From assembly GCF_005222205.1 (NCBI RefSeq), contig NZ_CP032347.1:558001-622000 (forward strand): a stretch of DNA of 64,000 nt, given 5' to 3'. Made by a program: the position numbers and the translations under genes. The DNA comes from Azospirillum brasilense (lineage in GTDB: Bacteria > Pseudomonadota > Alphaproteobacteria > Azospirillales > Azospirillaceae). Shown piece by piece: positions 7,732-16,415 of the stretch (position 1 is the first letter of the stretch; the number at the start of each line of letters is the position of its first letter). The notes beneath the pieces were generated by a model. That model saw only the letters and a list, made by a program, of their open reading frames with translations. It had not been told where the DNA came from and searched no databases.

Positions 7732-8547
7732 TCACCCCTGTTCCGCCGGCCCGCCGCGGCGGGCCCAGAAGCCCCGCCCAGGATCGTAGGCGAGGATCGC
7801 TCCCCCCAGGAACAGCGCGAGGCACGCGGCGACGGCCAGGAACGCCGTTCCGTTGAATTGCAGATACAGAGCGAAGCGGATCAGCTCGACGGCCTGCGTG
7901 AAGGGGTTGATCCCGGCGATCCAGGCGAGCGTCGGGCTGCCCTCGCGGATGCGCCACAGCGGGTAGAGCGCGGAGGAGGCGAAGAACATCGGGAAGATGA
8001 CGAAGTTCATCACGCCCGCGAAATTCTCCAATTGCCGGATGAAGGAGGACAGCAGGAGGCCGAGCGCGCCCAGCATCAGCCCGCTCAGCACCAGGGCCGG
8101 CAGCACCGCGAGATAGCCGAATTCCGGCGGCTGGACGCCCCAGAACCACGCGATGGCGAGGAAGACGTAGACCTGGATGATCGACACCAGAACGCCGGCC
8201 AGCAGCTTGCAGACCAGCAGGTACCAGCGCGGCAGCGGGCTGACCAGCAGGGTCTTCATGCTGCCCATCTCCCGGTCGTAGACCATGGACAGCGAACTCT
8301 GCATCCCGTTGAAGAGCTGGATCATGGCCACCAGCCCCGGCGTCACGTAATCCTCGTAGAGGATGTAGGTCTCGTAGGGCGGGATGATCGACAGGCCGAG
8401 GACAGCGCGGAACCCCACCGCGAAGATGGCCAGCCAGACCAGCGGCCGCACCAGGGCGGCGAAGAACCGCTCGCGCTGGTGCACGAAGCGCAGCCCCTCG
8501 CGGACGATGACCGCGCGCAGGCAGCGCCAGTGGAGCGTCGCGTTCAT
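7732..8547 (-). CDS. PQQ-associated ABC-2 type transporter permease
   Basis: This 271-residue inner-membrane protein has about six hydrophobic segments (for example WLAIFAVGFRAVLGLSI, VYVFLAIAWFWGV, LVLSGLMLGALGLLLSSFI, FLAVAACLALFLGGAILAY) and the ABC-2 feature MVYDREMGSMKTLLVSPLPR. It matches permeases encoded with PQQ-dependent alcohol oxidation systems. The start at 8547 overlaps the stop of the ATPase gene (ATGA), so the two proteins are made together. The pair probably forms an exporter; the cargo is not known. The tail (RGFWARRGGPAEQG) is polar and probably cytoplasmic. Confidence 0.85.
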   Translation of the reverse strand: MNATLHWRCLRAVIVREGLRFVHQRERFFAALVRPLVWLAIFAVGFRAVLGLSIIPPYETYILYEDYVTPGLVAMIQLFNGMQSSLSMVYDREMGSMKTLLVSPLPRWYLLVCKLLAGVLVSIIQVYVFLAIAWFWGVQPPEFGYLAVLPALVLSGLMLGALGLLLSSFIRQLENFAGVMNFVIFPMFFASSALYPLWRIREGSPTLAWIAGINPFTQAVELIRFALYLQFNGTAFLAVAACLALFLGGAILAYDPGRGFWARRGGPAEQG

Positions 8548-9359
8548 TCCCGGGCCCCCGTCTCCGTCAGCCGGGCAAAGGCGTCGCCCAGGGTCGCGGC
8601 GCCGGTGGCGGCGCACACCTCCGCCACCAGCCCGGTGGCCCGCACGCGCCCGCGGTGCAGCACCACGACGCCGTCGCCGTCGCGCGCCTCGTCGATCAGG
8701 TGGGTCGCCCAGAGCACGGCCAGCCCACGCTCCCGGCAGAGGTCGTGGACATGATCAAGCACCTGCCGGCGCAACTCGATGTCGAGCCCGACGGTCGGCT
8801 CGTCCAGCAGCAGCAGGCTCGGGCGATGGAGCAGAGCGCGGGCGATCTCCACCCGGCGCCGCTGCCCGCCGGACAGGGTGCGCACGCGCTCGCCGGCGCG
8901 CTCGGCCAAGCCGATGCGGGCCAGCTCCTCGCCCGCCCGGGCTTCGATGTCGGCGGGCGCCAAGCCGTGCAGCCCGCCGTGGTAGCGCAGGTTCTGGATG
9001 ACGGTCAGGTCCGGGTCGAGCGTCGGCTGCTGGAACACCACGCCGATGCGCGCCAGCGCCTGGGCCGGGTGCCGGCGCATGTCGAAGCCGAAGACCCGGA
9101 TGCTTCCCTGGCGGGTGTTGTAGATGCGCGTGATCAGAGAGAAGAGCGTCGTCTTCCCGGCGCCGTTGAGCCCCAGCAGCACCGTGAACCGCCCCGCGGG
9201 GACGCCGAACGACACGCCCTCCAGCGCCGCCCGCGCCCCGAAGCGGTGGCTCAGCCCCTCGACCGCCAGGACGGGATCTCCCGCGGCGTGGCGGGACCAG
9301 GCTTGCGGGTCGGGTGGCGCCGTTTCGAAGCAATCCATGTCGTCTCCATCGCCCATCAC
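8544..9359 (-). CDS. PQQ-associated ABC transporter ATP-binding protein
   Basis: A single nucleotide-binding domain of 271 residues. Walker A is LGLNGAGKTT near residue 65, the Q-loop is GVVFQQPTLDPDLTV, the signature LSGGQRRRVEIARALL, Walker B LLLLDEPTVGLD and the H-loop WATHLIDEA. The sequence resembles the ATPase that accompanies PQQ-dependent alcohol dehydrogenase gene sets. It powers the adjacent ABC-2 permease, with which it overlaps by four bases. A 161-base gap on its 5' side holds a multi-hairpin repeat separating it from the beta-propeller gene. The start at 9359 (Met-Met) is not certain; an in-frame Met seven codons later is possible. Confidence 0.88.
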   Translation of the reverse strand: MMGDGDDMDCFETAPPDPQAWSRHAAGDPVLAVEGLSHRFGARAALEGVSFGVPAGRFTVLLGLNGAGKTTLFSLITRIYNTRQGSIRVFGFDMRRHPAQALARIGVVFQQPTLDPDLTVIQNLRYHGGLHGLAPADIEARAGEELARIGLAERAGERVRTLSGGQRRRVEIARALLHRPSLLLLDEPTVGLDIELRRQVLDHVHDLCRERGLAVLWATHLIDEARDGDGVVVLHRGRVRATGLVAEVCAATGAATLGDAFARLTETGARE

Positions 9360-9373
9360 TGCCGCTGTTCAAA

Positions 9374-9509
9374 CCCTCTCCCCTCTGGGGAGAGGGAGGG
9401 TCCCGCCGAAGGCGGGAGGGTGAGGGTCGGGCGAGGATCAAGGCACTGATCCTTGCCAGAACCCTCACCCGGCCGCTTCGCGGCCACCCTCTCCCGGGGC
9501 GGGAGAGGG
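9374..9509. repeat. Multi-hairpin palindromic intergenic repeat, copy 1
   Basis: The element starts with a perfect 10-bp hairpin (9374-9383 with 9387-9396, loop TCT) and ends with a 9-bp hairpin of the same sequence family (9487-9495 with 9501-9509). Between them are CCCGCC-GAA-GGCGGG and GGCCGC-TTC-GCGGCC hairpins, and GGGTGAGGGT faces ACCCTCACCC. The same architecture occurs at 20023-20139. It fills the gap between two same-strand genes and could act as an mRNA-stabilising or processing element. Confidence 0.85.
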
Positions 9510-9520
9510 GAGCGTGCCCA

Positions 9521-10501
9521 TCACGGCTTGACGATCACGCCCCAGGGCGCGCCGCCGACCGAGATCGACTTCACGACCCGGCCGCGCTCCAGATCCATCA
9601 CCGACATGTCGTTGCTGACGCCGTTCGTCGTGTAGAGGCGCTTCTCGTCCGGAGACAGCGCCAGATTCCACACGCGCTGGCCGACGAGATGGTAGCGCTT
9701 CACCTCATAGGTCTTGGCGTCGATTTCGGCGACCCGGTTGGCCGGGCCGAGGGCGACGAAGGCGCGCTGTCCGTCGCTGGTCAGCTGGATGCCGACCGGC
9801 TGGATGGATTCACGCGGCACGCCCTGGACGGCGAAGCTGATCTTGTGGACGAGCTTGCGCGAGGCCACGTCGATGACGCTGACCGTCCCGCCGACCTCCG
9901 ACGACACCCAGACGAACCGCCCGTCCCCGGTGAACTGGGCGACGCGCGGGCGCGCATCGACCAGCACGTTGTCGATGATCTTGTGCGACTCCGTGTCGAT
10001 GAAATGGGCCATGTTCGTCGTTTCGGACGTGTTCACCAGGATCTTGCCGTCCGGGCTGACGCCCATGCCCTCCGGCTCCACCCCCACCTGGATCTCGCCG
10101 ATGATCTTCTTGCTCGCGATGTCCACCACCGAGACCATGTTGTCGTCCTCGTTGGCGACGTAGAGCCGGTGCCCCTGCGGGTCCAGGACGAACAGCTCCG
10201 GATCGGGGCCGGAGGGCAGCCGGTCGACCACCTTCTGGGTCGCCACGTCGATGACGTCGATCCGGTTGTCGTCGCCGACGCAGACGAAGATCCGCGTCAT
10301 GTCCTCGTTGAAGGTGATGCCGCGCGGCCGGCGGCCGACCTTGATCGTGGCGACCACCTGCAGCTTGCCGCCGTCCACCACCGAGACGGTGTTGCTCTTC
10401 TCGTTCGACACGAAGATGGTGTCCGCCTGCGCGGGCTGGGCGACGGCGAAGCCCAGCAGCGCTAACGCGCCGATCCGGGCGGCTCCTCCGGTTAACGACA
10501 T
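9521..10501 (-). CDS. PQQ-associated secreted beta-propeller protein
   Basis: A signal peptide (MSLTGGAARIGALALLGFAV, cleaved after AQA) precedes a seven-bladed YVTN-type propeller of about 300 residues. Typical blades read NEKSNTVSVVDGGKLQVVAT, GDDNRIDVIDVATQKVV, NEDDNMVSVVDIASKKII and VWVSSEVGGTVSVIDVASRK. This matches the periplasmic propeller found with PQQ-dependent catabolism ABC genes. The start at 10501 is preferred over an upstream ATG at 10516 because GGGAGGG lies just before it. It probably binds or scaffolds a partner in the periplasm; no catalytic residues are evident. It lies directly downstream of the binding-protein gene. Confidence 0.87.
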   Translation of the reverse strand: MSLTGGAARIGALALLGFAVAQPAQADTIFVSNEKSNTVSVVDGGKLQVVATIKVGRRPRGITFNEDMTRIFVCVGDDNRIDVIDVATQKVVDRLPSGPDPELFVLDPQGHRLYVANEDDNMVSVVDIASKKIIGEIQVGVEPEGMGVSPDGKILVNTSETTNMAHFIDTESHKIIDNVLVDARPRVAQFTGDGRFVWVSSEVGGTVSVIDVASRKLVHKISFAVQGVPRESIQPVGIQLTSDGQRAFVALGPANRVAEIDAKTYEVKRYHLVGQRVWNLALSPDEKRLYTTNGVSNDMSVMDLERGRVVKSISVGGAPWGVIVKP

Positions 10502-10540
10502 CACGGTCCCTCCCATGGTTGCCCCCTGCCGGGGCTTTTC

Positions 10541-11731
10541 TCAGCGGTTGCGGCACCGGCTTTCCGGGCGATCATCGCCGAGCGTGTCGAGTTCCGAGAA
10601 CTGGTGCAGGTAGCCCGGTTGCGGCGACACCGAGACGAGCACCCGCGGCCCGGCCAGCAGCACCGGCTGCCGAAGCTGCCCATCCCACTCCCGGAAGGTC
10701 AGCCCCTGCCCCTTGAAGGCCGGCAGGGTGAAGTCCGGGCCGCGCACGAAGGCGGCGAGCGCCGCGGGGTCGCCGGATTTGGTGCGCGTCGCCGCCTCGC
10801 CCACCGCGCGGACAGCCATCCAGGCGGTGTAGTCGCGCGGGCGCATCCAGCGCCCGGCCTGCCGCTCGAAGCGGCTGTGGATCTGGGTCGCCCCCCACTG
10901 CTCGTGCACGCGCGACCACGCCGTCGGGACGAGCCCATGGGTGCCGGCGACCGGGCGGGGAAACCACGTCTGGTAGAGCAGATACTCGCCGAACCCGTCC
11001 GCCTCGTCGGCGACGACCAGCACGTCGTGCTCGGTGCCCTGGGTGAAAGTGAGGATTTCCGACTGCACGGTGACATGACCGGTGTCGACGCGGCGGTTCG
11101 CGTCCTCGAAGGTCCAGCGCTTCTCCTCGACGATTTTGGCGCGGTAGCGCTTGGCGGCGGCGCGGATCGCGTCGGCGTAGGCGGCGTCCTGCGGCGTCCG
11201 CCCGACCACCAGCAGCCAGTTCATCCATTTCCGCGACGCGAGATACTGGGCCAGCGCGTCGGCCTGCATCCGCCGGCTGGGCGTGACGTGCAGCAGGTTG
11301 GCGCGGCAGCGCTCGTTGCGCAGGTCGTCGTCCGGGGCGCGGGTGTTGAAGATCAGCATGTCGGCCGCCTCGGGCGCCGCCGCCGCGGCGAGCAGGGCGT
11401 CCTCCTTCAGGTCGGCGACGAGCAGACGCACGCCCTGCCCGGCGAGGTCGCGCACGGCGTCCTCGACGCGCCCGTCCTCCGGCACGGTCACCTCGACCAG
11501 ATCGAAGCGCTGGTTGAGGAACCGCCCCGTCGTGTTGTTGTCGGCGATGGCCAGGCGGGCGCCCTGGACGCCCTCGTCCTCCGACACCGGTTCGAGGAAG
11601 GTCTGGGGAATCCGCGGCTCCTCCGCGCGGGTCAGATAGCTGATGCGGACCACCAGCGGATCGGCGCCCCACGCCGGAGACCCGAGCAGGAGCGCTGCGG
11701 CGATGGTCAAAAGGGCGGCGGTTCGGCTCAC
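10541..11731 (-). CDS. PQQ-associated ABC transporter substrate-binding protein
   Basis: This periplasmic binding protein of the branched-chain amino acid receptor fold has about 396 residues. After the signal peptide (VSRTAALLTIAAALLLGSPA) come VRISYLTRAEEPRIPQTFL, GARLAIADNNTTGRFLNQ, LLVADLKEDALLAAA and NLLHVTPSRRMQADALAQYL, as in binding proteins of PQQ-dependent alcohol systems. I chose GTG 11731, 13 bases after the fhcC stop, because it starts right at the signal peptide; a longer frame reaches 11857 but would overlap fhcC with non-signal sequence. It follows fhcC in the same direction and is followed by the propeller gene. The ligand is unknown, and pairing with an exporter-type permease is puzzling. 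Confidence 0.83.
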   Translation of the reverse strand: MSRTAALLTIAAALLLGSPAWGADPLVVRISYLTRAEEPRIPQTFLEPVSEDEGVQGARLAIADNNTTGRFLNQRFDLVEVTVPEDGRVEDAVRDLAGQGVRLLVADLKEDALLAAAAAPEAADMLIFNTRAPDDDLRNERCRANLLHVTPSRRMQADALAQYLASRKWMNWLLVVGRTPQDAAYADAIRAAAKRYRAKIVEEKRWTFEDANRRVDTGHVTVQSEILTFTQGTEHDVLVVADEADGFGEYLLYQTWFPRPVAGTHGLVPTAWSRVHEQWGATQIHSRFERQAGRWMRPRDYTAWMAVRAVGEAATRTKSGDPAALAAFVRGPDFTLPAFKGQGLTFREWDGQLRQPVLLAGPRVLVSVSPQPGYLHQFSELDTLGDDRPESRCRNR

Positions 11732-11744
11732 GGGTGTGCGCCCG

Positions 11745-12569
11745 CTACGCTTCCCCAAGAATAAGCACCTCTCCGATCCCTCCGGCCGACCGGTCGCCGA
11801 TAAGGCGCCGGGCGCGGGTTCCGGCGGTTGAGAATCCACTGGGCCAAGCCCCGCCATCGATCAGCTCCTTCCGCATCAGGTCCAGAAACAGCCAGTCGTT
11901 CATGCCGCCATCGACGAAGCCTGACGGAACGGCGTCCGGCGCTTGGGGCAGCAGGATGGAGCCCCGGCGCATGGCCTGCCCCGCATCGGGACCGCAACCG
12001 GCGCCGACGACGACGGTCCCGGCGATCATCCGGGCGCCGCACAGCCTCCCCACCCGGCCGTGGACGGCGATCAGCCCCCGCCGCATCCGCTCGCCGACAC
12101 GGTCCCCGGCGTTGCCCATGACGAGGACGGAGCCGCCGCTCATGCCGCGCGTGCCGCCGGCCAGCGGCGCCCCCAGGAAATCCCCGGCATCGCCCAAGAC
12201 GCGCAGGCTCCCGCCGGCCATCCCGGCCGCGGCGAAGGCGCCGCAGTTCCCCTCGACGGTCAACGTGCCGCCGCGCATGGCGCTGCCGAGATAGGCGCCG
12301 CAATCCCCCTCGACCCGAATGTCCCCGGCGGTCATACCCGTCCCCACCCCGTCGAGCACCGCGCCGCCGGGACGCAGGATCAGGGCGCCGAACGGCCCGC
12401 CGTCCTCCATCGCGAACAGCGCGTCCAACCGGTGACGCCCCCGCCCGCGGACCAGCATCAGCCCGGCCAGCGCCTCCCGCCCGCCTTCGGCCAGACGCTC
12501 GGGCAGCACGCCCGTCATGTCGATGGGTGGACCGGCGGGATCGCGCGTGGTGAGGACGACGCCGCTCAT
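11745..12569 (-). CDS. fhcC: Formyltransferase/hydrolase complex subunit C
   Basis: FhcC is the gamma subunit of the bacterial formyltransferase/hydrolase complex, related to formylmethanofuran dehydrogenase subunit C. The 274-residue protein is dominated by a right-handed beta-helix pattern of GXXXGXXMXXG repeats, for example GDCGAYLGSAMRGGTLTVEG, GNCGAFAAAGMAGGSLRVLG and GNAGDRVGERMRRGLIAVHG. It holds the complex together while formyl groups pass from formyl-H4MPT to methylofuran and are released as formate. Its start overlaps the fhcD stop (ATGA). Bacterial length and pattern are normal. Confidence 0.92.
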   Translation of the reverse strand: MSGVVLTTRDPAGPPIDMTGVLPERLAEGGREALAGLMLVRGRGRHRLDALFAMEDGGPFGALILRPGGAVLDGVGTGMTAGDIRVEGDCGAYLGSAMRGGTLTVEGNCGAFAAAGMAGGSLRVLGDAGDFLGAPLAGGTRGMSGGSVLVMGNAGDRVGERMRRGLIAVHGRVGRLCGARMIAGTVVVGAGCGPDAGQAMRRGSILLPQAPDAVPSGFVDGGMNDWLFLDLMRKELIDGGAWPSGFSTAGTRARRLIGDRSAGGIGEVLILGEA

Positions 12570-13465
12570 GCCATCACCTCATGCAGGCGGAACTGGTAGC
12601 GGCCGAGCTTGCCGCCGTAATTGCCGGCGGTGACCGACACCACGCCCCCCGCGGCGCCCAGCTCCGCCACCGCGGCGATGCCCGCGCGCATGGCGGCGGC
12701 GACCGCCGCTTCGCTCACCCCGTCGATCACCAGTTCAAGGATGGATTCCACGCCCTCCGGCACCAGCGACGCCGGAGCCGCCGCCCGCAAGGTCGGGCAG
12801 AAGGCCGTGTTGGTGGAGGCGATCAGCCCCTTGTACTTGCCGCCGATCTTGGAACCGGAACGGACCACCCCGCCGGGGAAGGGCAGGATGGCCCCCGGAA
12901 CGTTGCGGATCGCCAGGACCGCGGCCTGCGCCGCCGCCAGCCCGGAGCAGCGGTCCGCCGCCAGGATGATAAAGTTGCCGCCGCCGACGCCCTCCACCGC
13001 CGCGGTGGCCGCCTCGCACAGGAACTCGCCATCCATGACGGGGATGCGCCAATAGCGCCGGCCGCCGATCCGCTTGGCGATCTGCCAGCCGTCGCCGAAA
13101 TAGCGCAGCGCGTTGCCGAGCGGGATCACAGAACCCTCCCGCAGTCCCGCGTAACAGGCCGTCCCCGGGCAGGTCATCACGCATTGCCCGACGCGGCGTG
13201 CCACCTGCTTCGCCAGCTCCGCCTTCGACATGGCGAACAGCAGCACCGCGGCGCCGGGCCGGGAATCCGGGGTTTCATCGAATGGCAACACGCGCTCCAT
13301 CGCCGCCTCGCAGCCGCAGGCAATCACCGAGGTGGCGAAGCCCGTCATGCTGACCACCGCCGCCTGGACCCAGGCCGGCGTGTCGGCGGTGATCACCAGC
13401 CGCGTGCCGAGCATGGGAAAGGCCTCGGCGAAGGTATCGTCGATGAGGACGCCGTTGAGCCGCAT
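12566..13465 (-). CDS. fhcD: Formylmethanofuran:tetrahydromethanopterin N-formyltransferase
   Basis: FhcD (Ftr) moves the formyl group between formyl-H4MPT and methylofuran in the cytoplasm. The 299-residue protein starts MRLNGVLIDDTFAEAFPMLG, followed by RLVITADTPAWVQAAVVSMT, CGCEAAMERVL and CPGTACYAGL, all typical of Ftr; a later KIGGKYKGLIASTNTAFCP segment is also characteristic. It lies 13 bases after fhcA and overlaps fhcC by four bases. The N-terminus and length match the family, so the start at 13465 is secure. Confidence 0.94.
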   Translation of the reverse strand: MRLNGVLIDDTFAEAFPMLGTRLVITADTPAWVQAAVVSMTGFATSVIACGCEAAMERVLPFDETPDSRPGAAVLLFAMSKAELAKQVARRVGQCVMTCPGTACYAGLREGSVIPLGNALRYFGDGWQIAKRIGGRRYWRIPVMDGEFLCEAATAAVEGVGGGNFIILAADRCSGLAAAQAAVLAIRNVPGAILPFPGGVVRSGSKIGGKYKGLIASTNTAFCPTLRAAAPASLVPEGVESILELVIDGVSEAAVAAAMRAGIAAVAELGAAGGVVSVTAGNYGGKLGRYQFRLHEVMA

Positions 13466-13478
13466 CAGAACGCCCCCA

Positions 13479-15128
13479 TCAAAATGATCCGGGCTGACAC
13501 GCGTGGCGGATCAAGCCGTTGCCGCCGCGGATCTCCTCCTCCGCGATGCGGAAATGCGTCAGCCGCTGGCCCATGCGCTCGTCAAAGCGGCGCGCCATCC
13601 AGGACTCGATGGTCGGGTCGTAGGCGGGCTCGACCACATGCGTGCGCCCCTGGAGGAACGCCACCACCACGCCGTCGCGGACGATCAGCCGGCCGTCCTT
13701 GAAGACGAGGTCCGGCTTCTCGAACATGGCGCGGCGGTCCGGCCGGTCGGTGTAGACGGTGATGTCGGCGACCGCTCCCGGACCGAGATGGCCGCGGTCG
13801 GTCAGGCCCAGGATGCGCGCCGGGGCGGCGCGTGTCATGGTGGCGATCTCGCCCAGCGAATATTCGCGCGTCAGCGCCCCCAGGATGGTGTGCTCCGGCA
13901 GCGCCGGGTGCAGCTCCGCCATCCGGGCGAGGCGGTAGTCGCGGTCCATCAGCAGGCGGATCAGTTCGGGGTAGCTGGTGAAGGGCGCGCCGTTGGGGTG
14001 GTCGGTGGTCAGGAAGATCCGCCAGGGGTCCTCGATCAGCAGGAACAGCTCCAGCCCGATCGCCCATTGCAGCGCGTTGACGAAGGCCTTGTCGCGGTAG
14101 CGGAAGGGCACGACTCCGCAGCCCGCGTCGCATTCGATGTCCATCATCACCCATTTCTTCGGATGGGCGAGCCCGGCGTTGTTCATCTGCGCCATGGTGT
14201 CGGCCGAGGCGGTCACCGTCTGGCCGAACATGATCTGCCCGACATCCACCGAGATGTTGGGCCGGCGGTTGACCGCCTCGGCCACCCGCGCGGCGGCGGA
14301 GGAGAATTTCCGGTCGCCCTCCGCCCCATAAGCATGGAACTGGACGTGTGTGAGGTGGAGGCGCAGGCCGTCGACCGCCGCGATGCTGTCGAGCGTCGCC
14401 TCGACGTTGCCGGGAACACCCAGGTTGAAGCCGTGCAGATGCAGCGGGTGCGGGATGCCCAGCCGCTGCACCGCCCCCGCCAGGGCGGTGAGGATGCGGC
14501 GCGGCGTGATGGCGTGGAAGGGGCCGTTCTCGTCCACGTCGAGGCGGCGCTGGTTGTACTTGAAGGCGTTGATTCCGCCGGGATTCACCGCCTTGACGGC
14601 GAGGCTGCGCGTGGCGTTCAGCATGAAGCCGACGTAATCGGCCACCGCCGCCTCACCGGCGCCGGAGGCGAGAAGCTCCAGCAGCAGGTCGTCGTTGCCC
14701 AGCACCAGATAGCCGCCGGTGTCGATCAACGGAATGTCCGCCATTTCCAGATGGGCGTGGCGGGCGTTGCTCGGCAGCATCGCCGGCTCGAAGGCCGCCG
14801 TGTAGCCCATCTGGGCGTAGCGGCAGCCGGTGGCGTGGGTCGAGGGGGTAGCGAGGCCGCGGCAACCGCAAGGCTCCTCCGCCGCCGCGCGATGTTCCTC
14901 CGCCATCAGCAGGCGCGCGATGTTGACCTTGCCGCCGGCGATGTGGCTGTGGATGTCGATGGCGCCGGCCATCACAACCCGCCCGGACAGGTCATGGACC
15001 TCGTCCGGCGCGGCGCCGGGGCCGGGATCGGCGACGATCCGCCCGTCCCGGACGAACAGGTCGCCCACCGCGCCGTCGCGCCCGTTGGCCGGGTCGTAAA
15101 CGCGCCCCCCGGCGAGCTTCGTCAGCAT
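13479..15128 (-). CDS. fhcA: Formyltransferase/hydrolase complex subunit A (formylmethylofuran hydrolase)
   Basis: FhcA is the amidohydrolase subunit that releases formate from formyl-methylofuran. The 549-residue protein has the amidohydrolase metal motif GAIDIHSHIAGGKVNIARLL near residue 55, followed by HLHGFNLGVPGN, LTHVQFHAYG and the late TTDHPNGAPFTSYP. The start ATG at 15128 has GAGGAGG upstream and lies inside the end of fhcB (seven-base overlap); an open frame extends further upstream but would run through fhcB. The order fhcB-A-D-C with short spacers indicates one transcript and a fixed complex. Confidence 0.94.
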   Translation of the reverse strand: MLTKLAGGRVYDPANGRDGAVGDLFVRDGRIVADPGPGAAPDEVHDLSGRVVMAGAIDIHSHIAGGKVNIARLLMAEEHRAAAEEPCGCRGLATPSTHATGCRYAQMGYTAAFEPAMLPSNARHAHLEMADIPLIDTGGYLVLGNDDLLLELLASGAGEAAVADYVGFMLNATRSLAVKAVNPGGINAFKYNQRRLDVDENGPFHAITPRRILTALAGAVQRLGIPHPLHLHGFNLGVPGNVEATLDSIAAVDGLRLHLTHVQFHAYGAEGDRKFSSAAARVAEAVNRRPNISVDVGQIMFGQTVTASADTMAQMNNAGLAHPKKWVMMDIECDAGCGVVPFRYRDKAFVNALQWAIGLELFLLIEDPWRIFLTTDHPNGAPFTSYPELIRLLMDRDYRLARMAELHPALPEHTILGALTREYSLGEIATMTRAAPARILGLTDRGHLGPGAVADITVYTDRPDRRAMFEKPDLVFKDGRLIVRDGVVVAFLQGRTHVVEPAYDPTIESWMARRFDERMGQRLTHFRIAEEEIRGGNGLIRHACQPGSF

Positions 15129-16411
15129 GCGGGGGCCTCCTCTGGCAGAGCGGCGGCGATGGCCTTCAGCACGGACGCGCCGTCCGGCAGACCACGGTCG
15201 ATGAGGCCCCGCGCGCGCAGGGCGACCACCGTGTCGCTGCGGAAGACATGGGCGGAGTGGTCGATGCCCGGCGTGCCGACGGGAATGAACACCGCCGGCT
15301 CGTCGACGAAGGCCGTTCCCGGCGGGGCCAGCGCGATGACGGTCTGCTCCGCCGGAAAGGCCGGCACCTCCGGCCGGAAGGCGGACACCCAGATGACGGC
15401 GTCCGCCACCGCCGCATAACGCGCCCAGGCGAAGCGGTGGGGATCGTGCAGCGGCGCCCCTCCGGCCAGCGACGTGCGCAGCGGCACCCCAAAGCGCCAC
15501 GTGCAGACCTGATTGACCCCAACCACGTTGTCGTGCCCGGCCAGCGGCAGACCGGCGCAGCGGGTGTGCCGGTTGATATCGCGCACGAGCTGGACCAGCC
15601 GCTCCACCGTCAGGTCGGCGTGCGTCCCATCGAAAGCGGCGGCGGCCCAGGCCACGACCGCGTAGCGCGCCTTCGCCAACCGCTCCGCCAAGGCGGCGAT
15701 GTCGCCGGCCGCGATGCTGGCGGTTCCCGAAGCGCGGGACGGATCGGCCAAGGCCGCGGCCAGCGACGCCGCCGCGTCCCCGACCCTTGCGGAGTCACCG
15801 GCCAGCACCGTGACGGAAAGGCCCGAAAGAGCAGCGCGCGTGCTGTCCAGCGGTTCGCCGCACAGGAACACCACCTCCCGCGATGGCGGTGTTTGGAGGG
15901 CCGGCGCGGGCGCCACCCAGCGCTCGAAGAGGCGCGGGTGCAGCGCCGCCGGGTCCGGTCCGGCCACCAGCAGAAGGTCGCAGCGGTTGCGCAGCTCGGC
16001 CAGGGTGGTGGCGATCCAGCCCGTGCGCTGGAGCACCGCCAGATTTCGGTACAGCCCGTCGGACAGCGCGTGATCGACCACCGCGCCCAGCCGTTCGGCG
16101 AGCGCCAGGGCGGCCCGTGCCCCATCGACGTCGGTGCCGAGCCCGGCCACCAGGGGCGTCTGCGCCGCCGCCAGCACCGCGGCCGCGGCCTCCACCGCCT
16201 CCTCCAGCGGCACCGGGATGCCCGCGACGCGCGGAGGTTCCGCCGCCGTCGTTCGGGAGTATCCCTCGCGCGCCACCGGGCAATCGGTGGAGCGAACCGT
16301 CAGCGTCGAGGGTGGTTCCTCCTCGATGGTCAGGTCGTCGCAGCCGAGGCCGCAGAACGGACACACAACGTCACGATGGACGGCATGAGGGATTGGTCGC
16401 TCGCTCGCCAT
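15122..16411 (-). CDS. fhcB: Formyltransferase/hydrolase complex subunit B
   Basis: FhcB is related to the tungsten/molybdenum formylmethanofuran dehydrogenase subunit B, but in bacteria it serves a non-redox complex. The 429-residue protein begins MASERPIPHAVHRDVVCPFC and carries Cys17, Cys20 and Cys24 (CPFCGLGCDD), the former iron-sulfur cluster motif. A molybdopterin-oxidoreductase-like body follows (AGLPLAGHDNVVGVNQVCTW). The archaeal cofactor-binding cysteine region is not obvious, in line with bacterial homologues. I chose the start at 16411, four bases after the dehydratase stop; a frame extending to 16483 would overlap that gene. Confidence 0.91.
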   Translation of the reverse strand: MASERPIPHAVHRDVVCPFCGLGCDDLTIEEEPPSTLTVRSTDCPVAREGYSRTTAAEPPRVAGIPVPLEEAVEAAAAVLAAAQTPLVAGLGTDVDGARAALALAERLGAVVDHALSDGLYRNLAVLQRTGWIATTLAELRNRCDLLLVAGPDPAALHPRLFERWVAPAPALQTPPSREVVFLCGEPLDSTRAALSGLSVTVLAGDSARVGDAAASLAAALADPSRASGTASIAAGDIAALAERLAKARYAVVAWAAAAFDGTHADLTVERLVQLVRDINRHTRCAGLPLAGHDNVVGVNQVCTWRFGVPLRTSLAGGAPLHDPHRFAWARYAAVADAVIWVSAFRPEVPAFPAEQTVIALAPPGTAFVDEPAVFIPVGTPGIDHSAHVFRSDTVVALRARGLIDRGLPDGASVLKAIAAALPEEAPAC

Positions 16412-16415
16412 GCCG

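Noticed and set aside
7698..8754. A 378-codon plus-strand frame starting near 7618
   Set aside because: It runs opposite the ABC permease and ATPase genes, whose membrane segments and Walker motifs are unambiguous.
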